Positions 46,133-56,398 of a stretch of DNA of 64,000 bases are shown here, piece by piece; within the stretch, counting starts at the first letter, position 1, and every line of letters starts with the position of its first letter. The notes below the pieces were generated by a model, which had not been told where the DNA came from, searched no databases, and worked only from the letters and a program-made list of their open reading frames with translations. A program made the position numbers and the translations under genes. Origin of the DNA: Laccaria trichodermophora (Eukaryota > Basidiomycota > Agaricomycetes > Agaricales > Hydnangiaceae); the NCBI GenBank assembly GCA_018417955.1, contig JACTVC010000002.1:1488001-1552000 (forward strand), read 5' to 3'.

Positions 46133-48048
46133 TTTCTTTCTCGTTGTGCAAGCGCATCTGCCGCTGCGAGGACTTCTATCCGCGAACGGACGGCAGCTGC
46201 CACGTTAAAATCTTCGATCTTTTCTGGTCTGTTTTTAGGGTCTTTCAACCGGTCATTACAGACCATCATCAGTTCAGCTAACATTAACTTTTTGTCCACC
46301 TTTGTCTCATTCAGTTGTTCATGAAGACATAATTTATGAGGCGGGGGAGGTACAACATTTGGGGGGTTCAACAGGTCATAAGAAGTCTTTTTGTCTATGC
46401 AAGTACGAGACGTGTGATCGATAACGATAGAATTACGGATGAGCCAAGGCAGGCCGAGAATGATTGGGGCACAGAGACCCGGGGTAATGAGAGCTTTAAC
46501 AGTCCGAGAAGTCCACTGCGCATCTAGAGAGGTCATAGAGAGTTTCACATAATTGTACAGTTTTGTTTTCTTCTTCTTTCCATTGCTGAATGCGACATCG
46601 ACGATTTCTGGTTTATGTAAACGATGCGATTGGAGGCCGAGTTCTGATACCAATTCCGGGCGAATGAGAACTAAATGCGCACCGTTGTCCAGCAGTGTGC
46701 GCGTTCTCACTGGGAAATCAGATGTCAGACTATGTATTTGGCAGTCCCAGAACAGATGTTTAGCATGCAATGAATCACTCACGTCGCGATCGGACAGAGC
46801 ATCATACTCCTCAGAATCGGAGTCGAACGTGCCAGGGGAGTTAGGGAGGACAGCAGCAGCAGAGACCACTTCTTCATCGGAATCGACGGGTTCCATAGTT
46901 GCAGTGACAGTTTTAGTGGAAGTCTTGGTAACAGCCTTGGACTTCTTAGCAGCCAAGGCGTCAGCCAACGTGAGGGTCTTGTAGCCTTTACCAGTAGGGA
47001 AACCGTCGGGGCATGAATGAGAACGGTGGTCTGTGTAGAACCGTCTGCATTTGGTGCAGCCGTCATGCTCATTCAACAGGGTACGTTCAGTGTCCAGGAG
47101 CGACGGAAGACGAACAATGGAAGAAGAACTTGGAGTAGCAGTCGAAGATGCGGTTTTAGATGAGGTGGTGTTGGCACGACGAGAAGGGCCTCGCAATCCG
47201 TCAGTGTTCTGACGTTTGGCCTGGCGCTGCAACGTTTCCTCGATTAAGTCACGTTGACGTTTTGTTTCGACGGTACGAGCCTCGTCGATGAGGCAAACCG
47301 CGTTGACCCACGTTTTGAAGTCTTTGTCCTTTTGAGCTTTGCTGTGTTTGACGCGCGCTTTGAGGTCATCATCAAGGTGGGCCTCGAGGTGGTTGCGGAG
47401 TGCGACATCGTCAAACGCAGAAGACGTTCCCCTAAGCAAGCAGTTGAGTTTGAGCAGGTGTTGTGCCCAATTCCAAAACGTCATATTGGCGCTAGCGAGG
47501 GTTGAGGTGAGAATGTCGTTGCGGACTTGATCTTCCCAGTCCTGATGCAAGTAATTGACCCTCAATTCCTTCATGAAGTCAACGAAGGGGAGCGCAACGA
47601 GACGTGTGCAGTCGGCGGTGATCCAGTCACGGATCCTGATGTCTTTGAGGCCCGGAATGATCATGGCCACTTGTTTTTCGTTGGGGATGGACTTAGCAAC
47701 GAAGAAATCCTGTGACGCATTTTCGAAATCCAACATAACAGCGGGAGATATATCCCCAGCTGTCAAGACGGGCACCTTTGCGCTAGTGGGTTCAACGGTC
47801 GCGACAGTGGCAGGGGTAGACATGATGTTGGTGTGGATATATGCGGGAGATTCGTTATCAGAGGAGTCTGAGGAGAGATAAAATGAAGAGGGGGGAGAGG
47901 TCGGGGAATGTGGACGAGTAGCAGGTGACTGTTGGACAGACGGACGCACGCTTCGGGCGCGAGCACTAGGTGCAAGACCGTCAAGGATGGGTAGCTGTTT
48001 TGAAGCAGCTGTGGTGCGAGTGAAGCGAGGGGCTTCCAGCTTGGTCAA
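46129..48048 (-). CDS. Chromovirus gag and aspartic protease
   Basis: An N-terminal Ser/Pro-rich region leads into a capsid-like gag domain (VMLDFENASQDFFVAKSIPNE ... WITADCTRLVALPF ... TFWNWAQHLLKLNCLLRGTS). A short zinc-knuckle-like cysteine pair region (CTKCRRFYTDHRSHSC) follows a Ser/Thr-rich linker. The protease domain has LLDNGAHLVLIRPELVSELG, where the family's usual catalytic D(S/T)GA reads DNGA, and GLPWLIRNSIVIDH. The stop at 46129 overlaps the start of the pol frame. The upstream segment to the LTR (48049-48291) is leader sequence with no coding frame. Confidence 0.9.
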   Translation of the reverse strand: MTKLEAPRFTRTTAASKQLPILDGLAPSARARSVRPSVQQSPATRPHSPTSPPSSFYLSSDSSDNESPAYIHTNIMSTPATVATVEPTSAKVPVLTAGDISPAVMLDFENASQDFFVAKSIPNEKQVAMIIPGLKDIRIRDWITADCTRLVALPFVDFMKELRVNYLHQDWEDQVRNDILTSTLASANMTFWNWAQHLLKLNCLLRGTSSAFDDVALRNHLEAHLDDDLKARVKHSKAQKDKDFKTWVNAVCLIDEARTVETKRQRDLIEETLQRQAKRQNTDGLRGPSRRANTTSSKTASSTATPSSSSIVRLPSLLDTERTLLNEHDGCTKCRRFYTDHRSHSCPDGFPTGKGYKTLTLADALAAKKSKAVTKTSTKTVTATMEPVDSDEEVVSAAAVLPNSPGTFDSDSEEYDALSDRDVSDSLHAKHLFWDCQIHSLTSDFPVRTRTLLDNGAHLVLIRPELVSELGLQSHRLHKPEIVDVAFSNGKKKKTKLYNYVKLSMTSLDAQWTSRTVKALITPGLCAPIILGLPWLIRNSIVIDHTSRTCIDKKTSYDLLNPPNVVPPPPHKLCLHEQLNETKVDKKLMLAELMMVCNDRLKDPKNRPEKIEDFNVAAAVRSRIEVLAAADALAQRERN

Positions 48049-48291
48049 GGCGACGGTGTGTTAACGGTGGTGGTGACGGTGGCGGTGGTGGTACAGGTGT
48101 TCACCCTCCCCTAGGTTAGACGGTGTGGTAAGATAGGTGTGTCCTCCTCAATGGAGACAGCTAGACACGTACAGAAGAAGTGAGATCGACGTGTTGTTCG
48201 AACTTGCCAGTCAAAAGACGGTGAAAGAGTTGACTATATGCGCGTAATACGCGTGTCAGAATCGATAGTAGCGGGGGAAATTCAAAAAAAG

Positions 48292-48515
48292 TGGAAACCT
48301 ATCCCTTAGAAAGGGATAGAAAAACACTGACTCAACAGAACCGACAGAATTTAACCGCGTGTATGATTCTGGAAGTGATAAGAGCGAGATACAAGAGTGG
48401 TGGTAGATGGGAGAAAGAGAGATGCGAAGTATCTAAAGAGACTGCGTATATATATGACCAAATATGCGGGAAGGCGTTGCCAAACAATATCCGAAAGTGG
48501 TAATCCAGGATTACA
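48292..48515 (-). repeat. 5' LTR of chromovirus (224 bp)
   Basis: Near-identical to 42400-42623; followed on the right by the host duplication CTGGG at 48516-48520. Confidence 0.93.
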
Positions 48516-48730
48516 CTGGGTAGGTGATCGGCCAAGGGGGCAGCTAAGCCATGCAAGGTCGGCTGACAGTTTGAACAATGCTGGTAGGTGATCGGCCGAG
48601 GGCCATCACTTCTGATTAGCAGCTAGGCTATGCAAGGTCGGCTGATATTTCGACTGTGGCCTGGGTTGGTGGTCGGCCAAGGGCCCTCGACTCTGGTTAC
48701 CAGGGTCAGCTGGTGAGATGTAGATATCAT
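48516..48730. repeat. Local tandem repeat, ~75-80 bp unit
   Basis: GGTGATCGGCC(A/G)AGG recurs with GCTATGCAAGGTCGGCTGA and ACAATGCTGG between. The same words occur left of the chromovirus at about 42300-42399, so the retroelement inserted into this array. Confidence 0.65.
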
Positions 48731-48916
48731 GGAGTCGGCCGTGGACAAAAATGTATGAACATGGTCAGCCGATGCTTCACCGAGGCCAGCTTCTCAGTTG
48801 GGCCTTTTAAGTTAGCAGCCGAGCAGAGGCAGACCGGGCAGAACTTACCTCCATAGTTCAAATTTTCAACTTGATCCATAGTAAATATAAAAAACAAGAG
48901 CTGCGATCGCTGCAAG

Positions 48917-50300
48917 TGACTTCTGGGATTTGAACCCAGGGTATACATACATGATGTACACCTCCCAGCATAACCACTAAGCCAAGCCAACGTTGGAAGA
49001 TGACGTCAGCCAGTATCTTTTACCTGCCTGCAATTTGAACCTGGGCATCCAAGCTCGGCACTTTGTAAGTCACCTGTTCTTGGCATAAGACAACTACCCG
49101 TTCTTGGGACTTTGGATGTTGCAAGGCTTTGATTAGTAAATTTTAGCCAGCGTTACAAAAAGGCCGTCCTCACTCTACATGACTACTGGGATTTGAACCC
49201 AGGGCATACATACATACACTATGTACACCTCCCAGCTCAACCACTAAGCCAAGCCAATGATCTTTTAGGTGCCGGTTAGTATCTTTTAGGTGTCAACCAT
49301 GTCACTCTTATAGCAGTAAAAAGGACTCAAATAAGCTCACCGCAATGACTTGTTTGGGATTTGAACCCAGGGCATACACGATGTACACCTCCCAGCTTAA
49401 CCACTAAGCCAAGCCAACGTTGGAAGACAATGTTATGACCATGTCACTCTAATGGCGGTAAGTAAAAAAACTTGGGATTTGAACCCAGGGCATACAGGTT
49501 GGTCAGTATCTTTTAGCTGCAGTAAGTAAAAGACTTTTCAAAACACAAACCATGGCTTGTTTGGGATTTGAACCCAGGACATACATACATATAGTACGTA
49601 CACCTCCCAGCTTAACCACTAAGCCAAGCCAACGTTGGAAGATGATGCGGGTCAGTATCTATTACCCGCCGGCCATGTCACTCGAATAGCAATAAAAATT
49701 TGAAGACGTCCAAGCCATGACTTGTTTTGGATTTGAACCCAGGCATACTACACACACAAGCTCGGCACTTTTTTAACTTTACCTGTTCTCGGTCTAAGAT
49801 ATGCACGCTCGGTACCTTGTAACTATTACTATCATGTCACTCTAATAGCAGCAAGTAAAAAGTTTGTCTGGGATTTGAACCCAGGGCATACATAGATACA
49901 CTACGTACACCTCACACCTCAACCACAAAGCCAAGCCAATGTTGCAACAAATTCTTGGTCAGTATCTCTTAGCTGGTGACCATATTACTCTAACAGCAAT
50001 ATAAGTAAAAAGTATTCAAAGATGTACATAGATACACCTTAACTAACCACTAAGCAAAGTCAATCTTACAACAGTAAATGTGTTTGGGATTTGAGCCTGG
50101 GGCATACTGAATTAGGGCGTCCAAGCTCGGCACTGACTTGTTTGGGGGGTGAACCCGGTGCATAAGACAACCCAGTGCCTGGCCAAGTCGATGGCAAAAA
50201 AATGTAACTTGGCTGATGACCATGTCAATAGCTTGATAACAGTAACTTGTTTGGGTGCGATTGAACCCGGTCCTGTAAACTCAGCACTGACTTGTTCGGC
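48917..50300 (-). repeat. Tandem array of tRNA-like (SINE-type) units with A and B boxes
   Basis: On the minus strand, units read TGGCTTAGTGGTTA (A-box-like) and, about 40 bases on, GGTTCAAATCC, an exact match to the Pol III B-box consensus. B-box sites are near 48926, 49187, 49356, 49472, 49564, 49728 and 49869, with decayed forms near 49028, 50086, 50138 and 50255. All have the same orientation, 90-260 bases apart. The best units run 48917-48989, 49179-49256, 49346-49416, 49554-49631 and 49865-49939. In the first unit the 5' TGGCTT can pair with 3' AAGTCA as an acceptor stem. Between units are shared words such as GTCAGTATCTTTTA and CCATGTCACTCTAATAGCA. These look like tRNA-derived repeats in a satellite-like array rather than working tRNA genes. 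Confidence 0.75.
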
Positions 50301-50397
50301 ATTTAAACTAGTCCAAGCTGGGCCCGGACAGGAGACAAATTGGAGTACGAAATCAAGAATTTACCCCTTATCCCAGATTTACTGACAAATTTTGGAG

Positions 50398-50470
50398 GTT
50401 GGCATGGTCTAACGGGTAGAGTTGGCTTCCAGGTTCAATCCCCAGCTTTTGGGTTCAATACCCAGCCATG
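50398..50470 (+). repeat. tRNA-like unit in opposite orientation
   Basis: The plus strand reads TGGTCTAACGGGTAGAG (A-box-like) and GGTTCAATCCCC (B-box-like), followed by a second B-box-like GGGTTCAATACCC. It lies at the right edge of the tRNA-like array and faces the other way. It may be a decayed tRNA-derived repeat. Confidence 0.4.
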
Positions 50471-50648
50471 CTTATGTTTATGACTCTTTCAACTCTTTTG
50501 CAAGACAGCCTTGGCCTCGAGGCTTGTGCCGCCATCGTTTATGCTTTGGATATAGGGTTGCATCGAGGGTTGTAATTTAACCTGAAAACATGTGTGTTTC
50601 CCCCTTTAAAAACCCTCACCCATCTTCCCCCACCCCCTCATCTGCGAC

Positions 50649-50945
50649 ATGAACTTCACCCCCATGACAATCTGGAATCTGTTGGGTATACCTCCACCCA
50701 ACCCCTACCCCGTATGTTCTGTACATCTCCATTGGTCGTAACCAGCTGAAGATTTGTCAGAAAGGAACGCGTGTATGGTTTAATATGTGTAGCGGCGAAC
50801 TCAAGTTTGCAACCGTCGACTCCACTGGCAGGTTGCCAGATGTGAGCAATCCCCTTTATACTCCCTTTTTCCCACTAACATGGTGATTAGGGGACGATAC
50901 TCTTGACCATCATCGATGACGACGGCGAGAGGGTTACCTTGCCGT
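50649..50945 (+). CDS. Possible small gene or upstream exons of the dioxygenase gene
   Basis: From the ATG at 50649 (MNFTPMTIWNLLGIPPPNP) a GTATGT donor leads to ICQKGTRVWFNMCSGELKFA and TVDSTGRLPD. A second intron (GTGAGC...GATTAG) leads to GTILLTIIDDDGERVTLP before a GTACGT donor at 50946. The splice signals and codon choice make real exons plausible, but I do not recognise the protein. I could not connect it across 50946-51280, which otherwise shows nothing coding. Confidence 0.35.
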
Positions 50946-51280
50946 ACGTCCTTTTTACTCTATCCAAACGCCATTTCACCTATTATGAAAGGGCATGTGG
51001 CGTAACACGGGTCTCTTAATACGTCATACCATAACTACCTGTATCTTTTTCAAAAAAAAATTCATGTCGAGCCTTGTTTGAAAGCCCGGATGAGCAGAAA
51101 GTAGTTGGCTGATCTGAAAGGCCCAGCACAACCGGACAGGAAAGACGCCGATCCTATCCTAATTATAGTATGACCCTGACAGACCTGGAATTATGTCCCT
51201 GTTCTACGTAATAAATAAATCCATGCCCGAGCCTCATGTTTTGCCAGTTAAAAGTGTCAAAAATCCTTTTTTTTTTGTTC

Positions 51281-52464
51281 ATGACTGCCCCAGATTTCTT
51301 TCAATATACAAGGGATCTAGCTCGATACTTCAGAGGCAGGTTGCGGTCTTTACATAGCCCAAGCGTTCCTCGTCCTGCTCCACCACCATGGTTGGAGCCA
51401 GAGGCCCAAGCATCTGTTGAAAGGGTAATTAACATGCTTGAAGAAGCATTCAAATCTTCATGTATGTCTCACTTCTAGCCGGCCGATCATGACTAAGTTG
51501 TAGACAGATACGACTACTTGGGACGTCTGGGACTATGCTGCAGACCTATCACCAAGACAGAGTGGAAGCAATGAGGAGTTGGAGAAGAAACTCTTGGCAC
51601 GATTCCCACTGATCTACGAAACAGCCAGGTCCGATATCCCCTACCTCGATCACCCATGCCATATAACTGACCTGCAGGGTCACATTTTACTGTGGTACTT
51701 TCCTCAAATGTTCTCAGAACAGCTTCGGGTAATTACTTTCACTTCATTATGCCCTTAGACTTTCCTCACTTTAGTAGACATTTATTTGGGATCACACAGG
51801 TTCTTTAAGCCCCAAAAAGAGAAGTAATGGGAGTTGGCGGGATCACAACCCCAAGAATGAAGGGGTCACTGGGATTGTAAATTTGTCACCCGGCTGGTTT
51901 TCTCAAGGACATGAAGGTCCTGAGGATCCACTACACGCGTCAGCCAATATTCAGGAACCTGCCAATTCAACTTACCTCCAGAATCTTGTATTGGCCAATG
52001 CAATTGTTGGCGCAATCTATGCCATCATACAGCCCAATCTTTTTGAGTCCGGTTTAGCCGCCTTCGAGAAGCTTGCTGATCATGCCGAGGCATTGGACGA
52101 TCCCATCAATATTGCTCTTCATGTTTGGGCCACTCCTTTCACTGGTCTTTCAGTCATCCTGAACCGAGAGATGATTGATCACCGAGATCTAAAGGGGTAT
52201 AGGGAGTTTTTTGACTTGTTGCTAACCATCGGAAACTACAAAGGAGGCCAGTGTCACTTAGCCGGGCTCGGGTTTAGCCTTGTTTATGACCCTGGGATGG
52301 TTGTTGCCCTGGCCGGCAATGTTTTACAACATGGTGTTTGTCCTGTGCTGGGTGACCAGGCCTGTTTAGCTCACTTTTGGCACAAAAAGGTTGGGGAAAG
52401 GCTTGGGGTGAAGATGCCTCAGTGGTTGACCATGGCAGACGTGATATATAATTTGAATAAATGA
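51281..52464 (+). CDS. TET/JBP-family 2-oxoglutarate/Fe(II) dioxygenase-like protein, Gln in place of the expected Arg
   Basis: TET/JBP enzymes oxidise 5-methylcytosine or thymine in DNA, and fungal versions are known to travel with KDZ transposons. Exon 1 starts MTAPDFFQYTRDLARYFRGR. Exon 2 (51508-51729) gives TWDVWDYAADLSPRQSGSN and ITDLQGHILLWYFPQMFSE. The last exon carries the double-stranded beta-helix: HVWATPFTGLSVILNRE, then the HxD iron motif in MIDHRDLKGYREFFDLL, GLGFSLVYDPGMVVALAG and the distal His in VLQHGV. The position normally holding the 2-oxoglutarate-binding Arg (family pattern G-[DE]-R) reads GDQACLAHF. So the fold and iron ligands look complete, but co-substrate binding is doubtful. 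The splice acceptor near 51800-51820 is unsure. It ends MADVIYNLNK at 52464, 49 bases from the convergent next gene. The call rests on motif memory, not a search. Confidence 0.72.
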
Positions 52465-52512
52465 TGTATTACAAATCTGACCCAAACTTCCTCAGCCTCA
52501 GCACCAATATGT

Positions 52513-53382
52513 TCAAGGAGACGAAGGGGGGCTTGACGAACCTGATCCCAGGCTTTCTACACCTGAGTTTCTACTCTTGTGATGCCTCATTACGTCAGTA
52601 AGAGCAGACTGCTGTACAATTTCCTCCCAACCTGAAATCTGATCGGTGACCCACTCTTCCTCGGCCTCAGCATGCTTGATACGTTCAAGGAGACGATCCC
52701 GAGCATTCTCCAACTGGGTCTTGATGTGCCGAACTTCGGCTGGTGTCACTGTGGATGTGTCAGTGTCCGGGTACTTGATTGGCAAACCACCCTTAGCCAT
52801 CCATCTGAACCAATTGTATGACCTTGTCAGAAGTTCTTCGACGCCCCCTGGTGGATAGGTGATGCGAGTATTCCACCAGGCAAACTTGTATGCAGGCCAG
52901 ATACAGTCATCCATGAAGGCTTCCTGAGGGTGCAGTGGGTTACCCTGGAGACAGGACTTTAAAAAGGGAGGGACGATAAACTGGCAGGAAGGTGAGCTCA
53001 AAGAGAAAAAATCTGGGGCAAAGTGTTACTTTATGCCCATAGGCGCATGCCATGCCGAGAGTCGCTACGATGAACCCCTAACCAAAGGAATGAGTTTAGC
53101 CGGGCATGGCAAAATAAAGCTCACCTGTTCGGCTGACATGTACTCCAACCAACAATTCTCGAACTTGGGGTCAATGGGGTTTTCAAGCTTTGATGACAAA
53201 ATGGCTCTGAATCGAGAGGACCAGTAGCACAGTACCTCCTGGAACTCTTGCTTGTCCTTCCAGAGGAGATTTGCCACTACAGAAGAATCTCTGGTAAAAG
53301 ATGGAGGCCGTATCTTCAGCACCTCGTCAATCCATTGCCCTGCTCGGCAGGGGTCAAATGACAGGTGTTCTTTTGCATACAT
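52513..53382 (-). CDS. Unknown companion protein between dioxygenase and KDZ transposase
   Basis: Two exons are seen. The first starts at the ATG at 53382 (MYAKEHLSFDPCRAGQW) and continues LLWKDKQEFQEVLCYWSSRF and PKFENCWLEYMSAEQ. An intron near 53000-53125 leads to SPSCQFIVPPFLKSCLQGNP, EAFMDDCIWPAYKFAWWNTR and a charged coiled-coil-like tail (VRHIKTQLENARDRLLERIKHAEAEEEW). It ends in a Ser/Pro run at 52513. I know no family for it. It lies 28 bases past the KDZ transposase stop on the same strand and converges with the dioxygenase gene, so it is probably part of the same transposon. Confidence 0.55.
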
Positions 53383-55096
53383 GGTGGACAATGAGAAAGA
53401 ATAGTTTGATTCAACTAGGATTAGGTAATGCAATGGCCTCGCACATGACCCCGGCATTTATAAATTCTTTGGTGGCCTGGAAGGCCAGTTCTTTCCACAT
53501 GCTGATTTGCCCCTCGGCAAAGCATACATGTCCTGGCTTGTCTGGCACCAAGTCCCTCAGCCCAGCCCACTCCCTTGCTTTGTTGATGAAATACAGGCAG
53601 GTCCAGTTCATTTCGTTTGGAATCAAGAGATGCTCTTCTGACCACCGGTCATATTGAGCTTTTGCTCTGAGCCAATTCACCCGATATACTTTGATTTGTC
53701 TGGTTTCAATTCATGCAGAGTAGTAGTGACTGGATCTAACCTTGTTCCATGTAAGTTGAACCCGACGAATCATCAGCCACGGCCATATTCCAGAACCATG
53801 GCAAAGCAATATTTCTTTGACCCTGGGCGTTGCCATCGTATACCGTAGTTAGTGCCCTTGTATCTTTTTTCCCTATTGGCTTGTATTGGTCACGAGTGCC
53901 CCTAGGAGCATTCAGCTGATTGAGAGCCCATCGAGCTTGGTTGTATGCCTGGAGAGCACTTTTCATATCGCGATCCAATCCTTGTACAGCGTCGTAAGCC
54001 CGAGTTACACGTTTCTTCGATTTCTCAGCTCGAATTCTCTTCCGATAAAGGAATGACTTGTAACCGATGGCTTCCTGTAAACGCTTCAGAGCGTTATTTG
54101 CCTGGGCCACTCTCAATTCTATCTCTATGCACCAGGCTTCTCCCAGTGATGTAGGGAGGAGGGCTGCTTGAAATGAGGAAGGTATGAGGATTTGTTGATG
54201 TTCGGCCGATCCATATCCCTGATCAGGCGAACTGGGTATGCTCGGTGCCGGGGTTTCCTCTTCATCACAATCGCTCCAGTCATCGTCATCCACAATATCC
54301 TCTGAGAGCGGTGGATCATGAATAGTTCCTTTGTTAATTTCCAAGTTGGGAAAATGGCCTTGACTGGCCTCGGAAAACTCTTCAAGTTGCTTGGACAGCT
54401 TCTCTCAACGTTTCATTATCTCCAGCTTCTGATCGGCACTTGGACGACTGCCTTGAGCCTTCACAAAGGTGGCCAATTCGGCTCTGGATTGTTCAATGTT
54501 TGAATCTAGCAATATTTGACTTTACTCACTGGGCTTCCTGAATTTTGATACCGCTGTTTGCCCATCCAGTTAACCCCAGCTTGACCTTGCCTTCCTGTTC
54601 TTTAGTCATAAGTTTTAGCTGAATGCCCTTTTCGGTCTCGGCTGATTGAATGATTTTACAGCTGGCCTTTGTGATGGAAAACTTGGTCCTTACCTTCCTT
54701 GACCTTGATGTAATAGATGTCCATGGCAGAAAGGTCCTTTGCCCAGTTCAAATTTGCCGTTTTGATCTGTTGCTCCCATTCTTGAATCTGTTCCTTACTT
54801 GCCAAGGCACTTAATTCTTCAAGAGCCTGGAAGCTCTCGAAGAGCCCAAGTTTTGCTTGCTTCCACTTCTTGCAAAGGCTACTCACTTGACGTTTATTAG
54901 CTTAACAGCAATGTAAAAGCAGTTGAAAATAGATACCCATATTGATCATTTTTTTCCAGTTGTTATCCAGCATGTGAGCATCCAATACCTCCGATCTATG
55001 GGCCAAAGTCATTGTCTGGGTGGTGCGGCCGACCTCGTTGAGAACAGCCCACAAAGTCTCCAATATCTCTCCATCTGTTTGACCAGCCCCGGGGAT

Positions 55097-56398
55097 TAGG
55101 GATTGTCATGGGTAACCCCGGGGTATTCCCAGCGTTACCCATACCATACCCGCGAAAACCCGTACCCGCATCCACGGGTATGGGTTTTCGTGGGTATGGG
55201 TACGGGTTTACAAAAACCCAGGGGTACCCCAACCTGCGCGAGGGTACGCCTCCTGAGAATGACCAGAAAACCTCGCAAGTGCATTGCATGTGTCAACTGA
55301 CACTGCTGTGCAGCCTTGCGAGGGTAGTCATATAATAGATATATTAGTAACTGGGGTGCTGCACGGCATGCACCCCAGTGGCCAGACAACGTGGAGGTTG
55401 ACGCACCTTGCCACTCGCCCGTGGCTTCCTCAGAACGCCCACATACCTACCCGCATACCTTCGGGATGGAGGATGGGGTCCATTGATGTGGGCTGGTGAT
55501 GGTCAACGCAACGTTAACGTCAGGATTGGGTTGGTGCAAGGTTGGTGTGGTTGATGGGGCGAAGCAACAGGCTGCTCATTGGGGCTGGTGTTGTGGGCAG
55601 TCGTGATGGGCGCCGTGGCCCTGGCTGGAGGAGAGACAGTGGTCGTTAAAAGGAAACCTGTAGTATGGCAATGGGTCAGCAAGGACGAAGAGGGTGGGAG
55701 CTGCTCACCCGCCTTACCGATGCATCCTCATGTTCCACCCTTCTGTCTCATTCGCCATCGTCAGGCATTGTCATTCGCTGTCGTCATGCATTGTCGTTCG
55801 CCATCGTCGTGCATCATCATTCGCCATCGTCGTGCATCATCATTTGCTGTTGTCGTACCTCGTCGTTTGCCAGCATCATTTGTAGCCATTAGTTCTAGTT
55901 GCATGTCGCCAATGGCGACGTGGTCCCTGCATCTGATGTAAACAAAGGACAGAGGAGGGGAGTCACTGAGACGTAGCTGGAAGACTAGACAGTGATGACG
56001 GCATGCGTCATCACTGTCTGAACGATGTCCCATGTTGTCTTCACCATGTCCTGTCATGAGCTCGTTCAGCTGCTGGGGCTGATGACATGGCCTTGCCATG
56101 TCATTGCCGTCGTTGTTGGTGTGTGCCGTGACGGTTGTGGGTGGTTGAGGCTGTGTGCGACGACAAACGATGACCATCGTTGTTTGTGGCATGCAGGTAG
56201 TTGTGAAAAATTGTGATCAAGATGGTTGATCACAATTCAAACTCCTACTGAAAACCCACCAAGTTAATGGCAGGTAACCTGCCAACCCGTGCTGAGGGTA
56301 TGGGTACGGCGAGGGTCAGACATGTCCAACCCGTACCCCTACCCACACATACCCTTACCCGCAACCCGCACGGGTTTCAAAACCCGTGACAATCACTA
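55097..56398. mobile_element. Non-autonomous hAT-type element (MITE), 1302 bp, 8-bp target duplication CCGGGGAT
   Basis: The left end is TAGGGATTGTCATGGGT and the inverted right end is TAGTGATTGTCACGGGT. A perfect 8-bp duplication CCGGGGAT flanks it (55089-55096 and 56399-56406). Sub-terminal tracts repeat GGGTATGGGT/ACCCGTACCC words on both sides (55133-55215 and 56290-56385). It encodes no transposase. It sits between the FIPG and AGQTDGE codons of the KDZ transposase. Its ends differ from those of the hAT at 34846, so a different autonomous partner is needed. Confidence 0.92.
55736..55890. repeat. ~22-bp tandem repeat inside the MITE
   Basis: CATTCGCCATCGTC(G/A)TGCAT(C/T) recurs about six times with drift. 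The open frames here on several strands come from this repetition. Confidence 0.75.

Larger units (their letters stand above)
42400..48515 (-). mobile_element. Ty3/gypsy chromovirus LTR retrotransposon, 5-bp target duplication CTGGG
   Basis: Two 224-bp direct LTRs (42400-42623 and 48292-48515) start TGGAAACC and end GGATTACA on the plus strand. I saw one difference (GAGACCGCG against GAGACTGCG). CTGGG flanks both sides (42395-42399 and 48516-48520). Transcription is on the minus strand. The purine tract next to the 3' LTR reads AAAGGCGGGGAGGG on that strand. The interior encodes gag-protease, then RT-RNase H-integrase-chromodomain. A solo LTR of another family (43829-44147) interrupts the integrase. 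No clear tRNA primer site follows the 5' LTR. A self-primed mechanism, as in Tf1-like elements, is possible but untested. Confidence 0.95.

Noticed and set aside
48917..49939. Functional tRNA genes
   Set aside because: The B-box arm is perfect, but I could not make a convincing anticodon arm and the units repeat with shared spacers, so tRNA-derived repeats are likelier.
55579..56192. Ser/His/Arg-rich frames on several strands
   Set aside because: They are products of the 22-bp tandem repeat inside the MITE.
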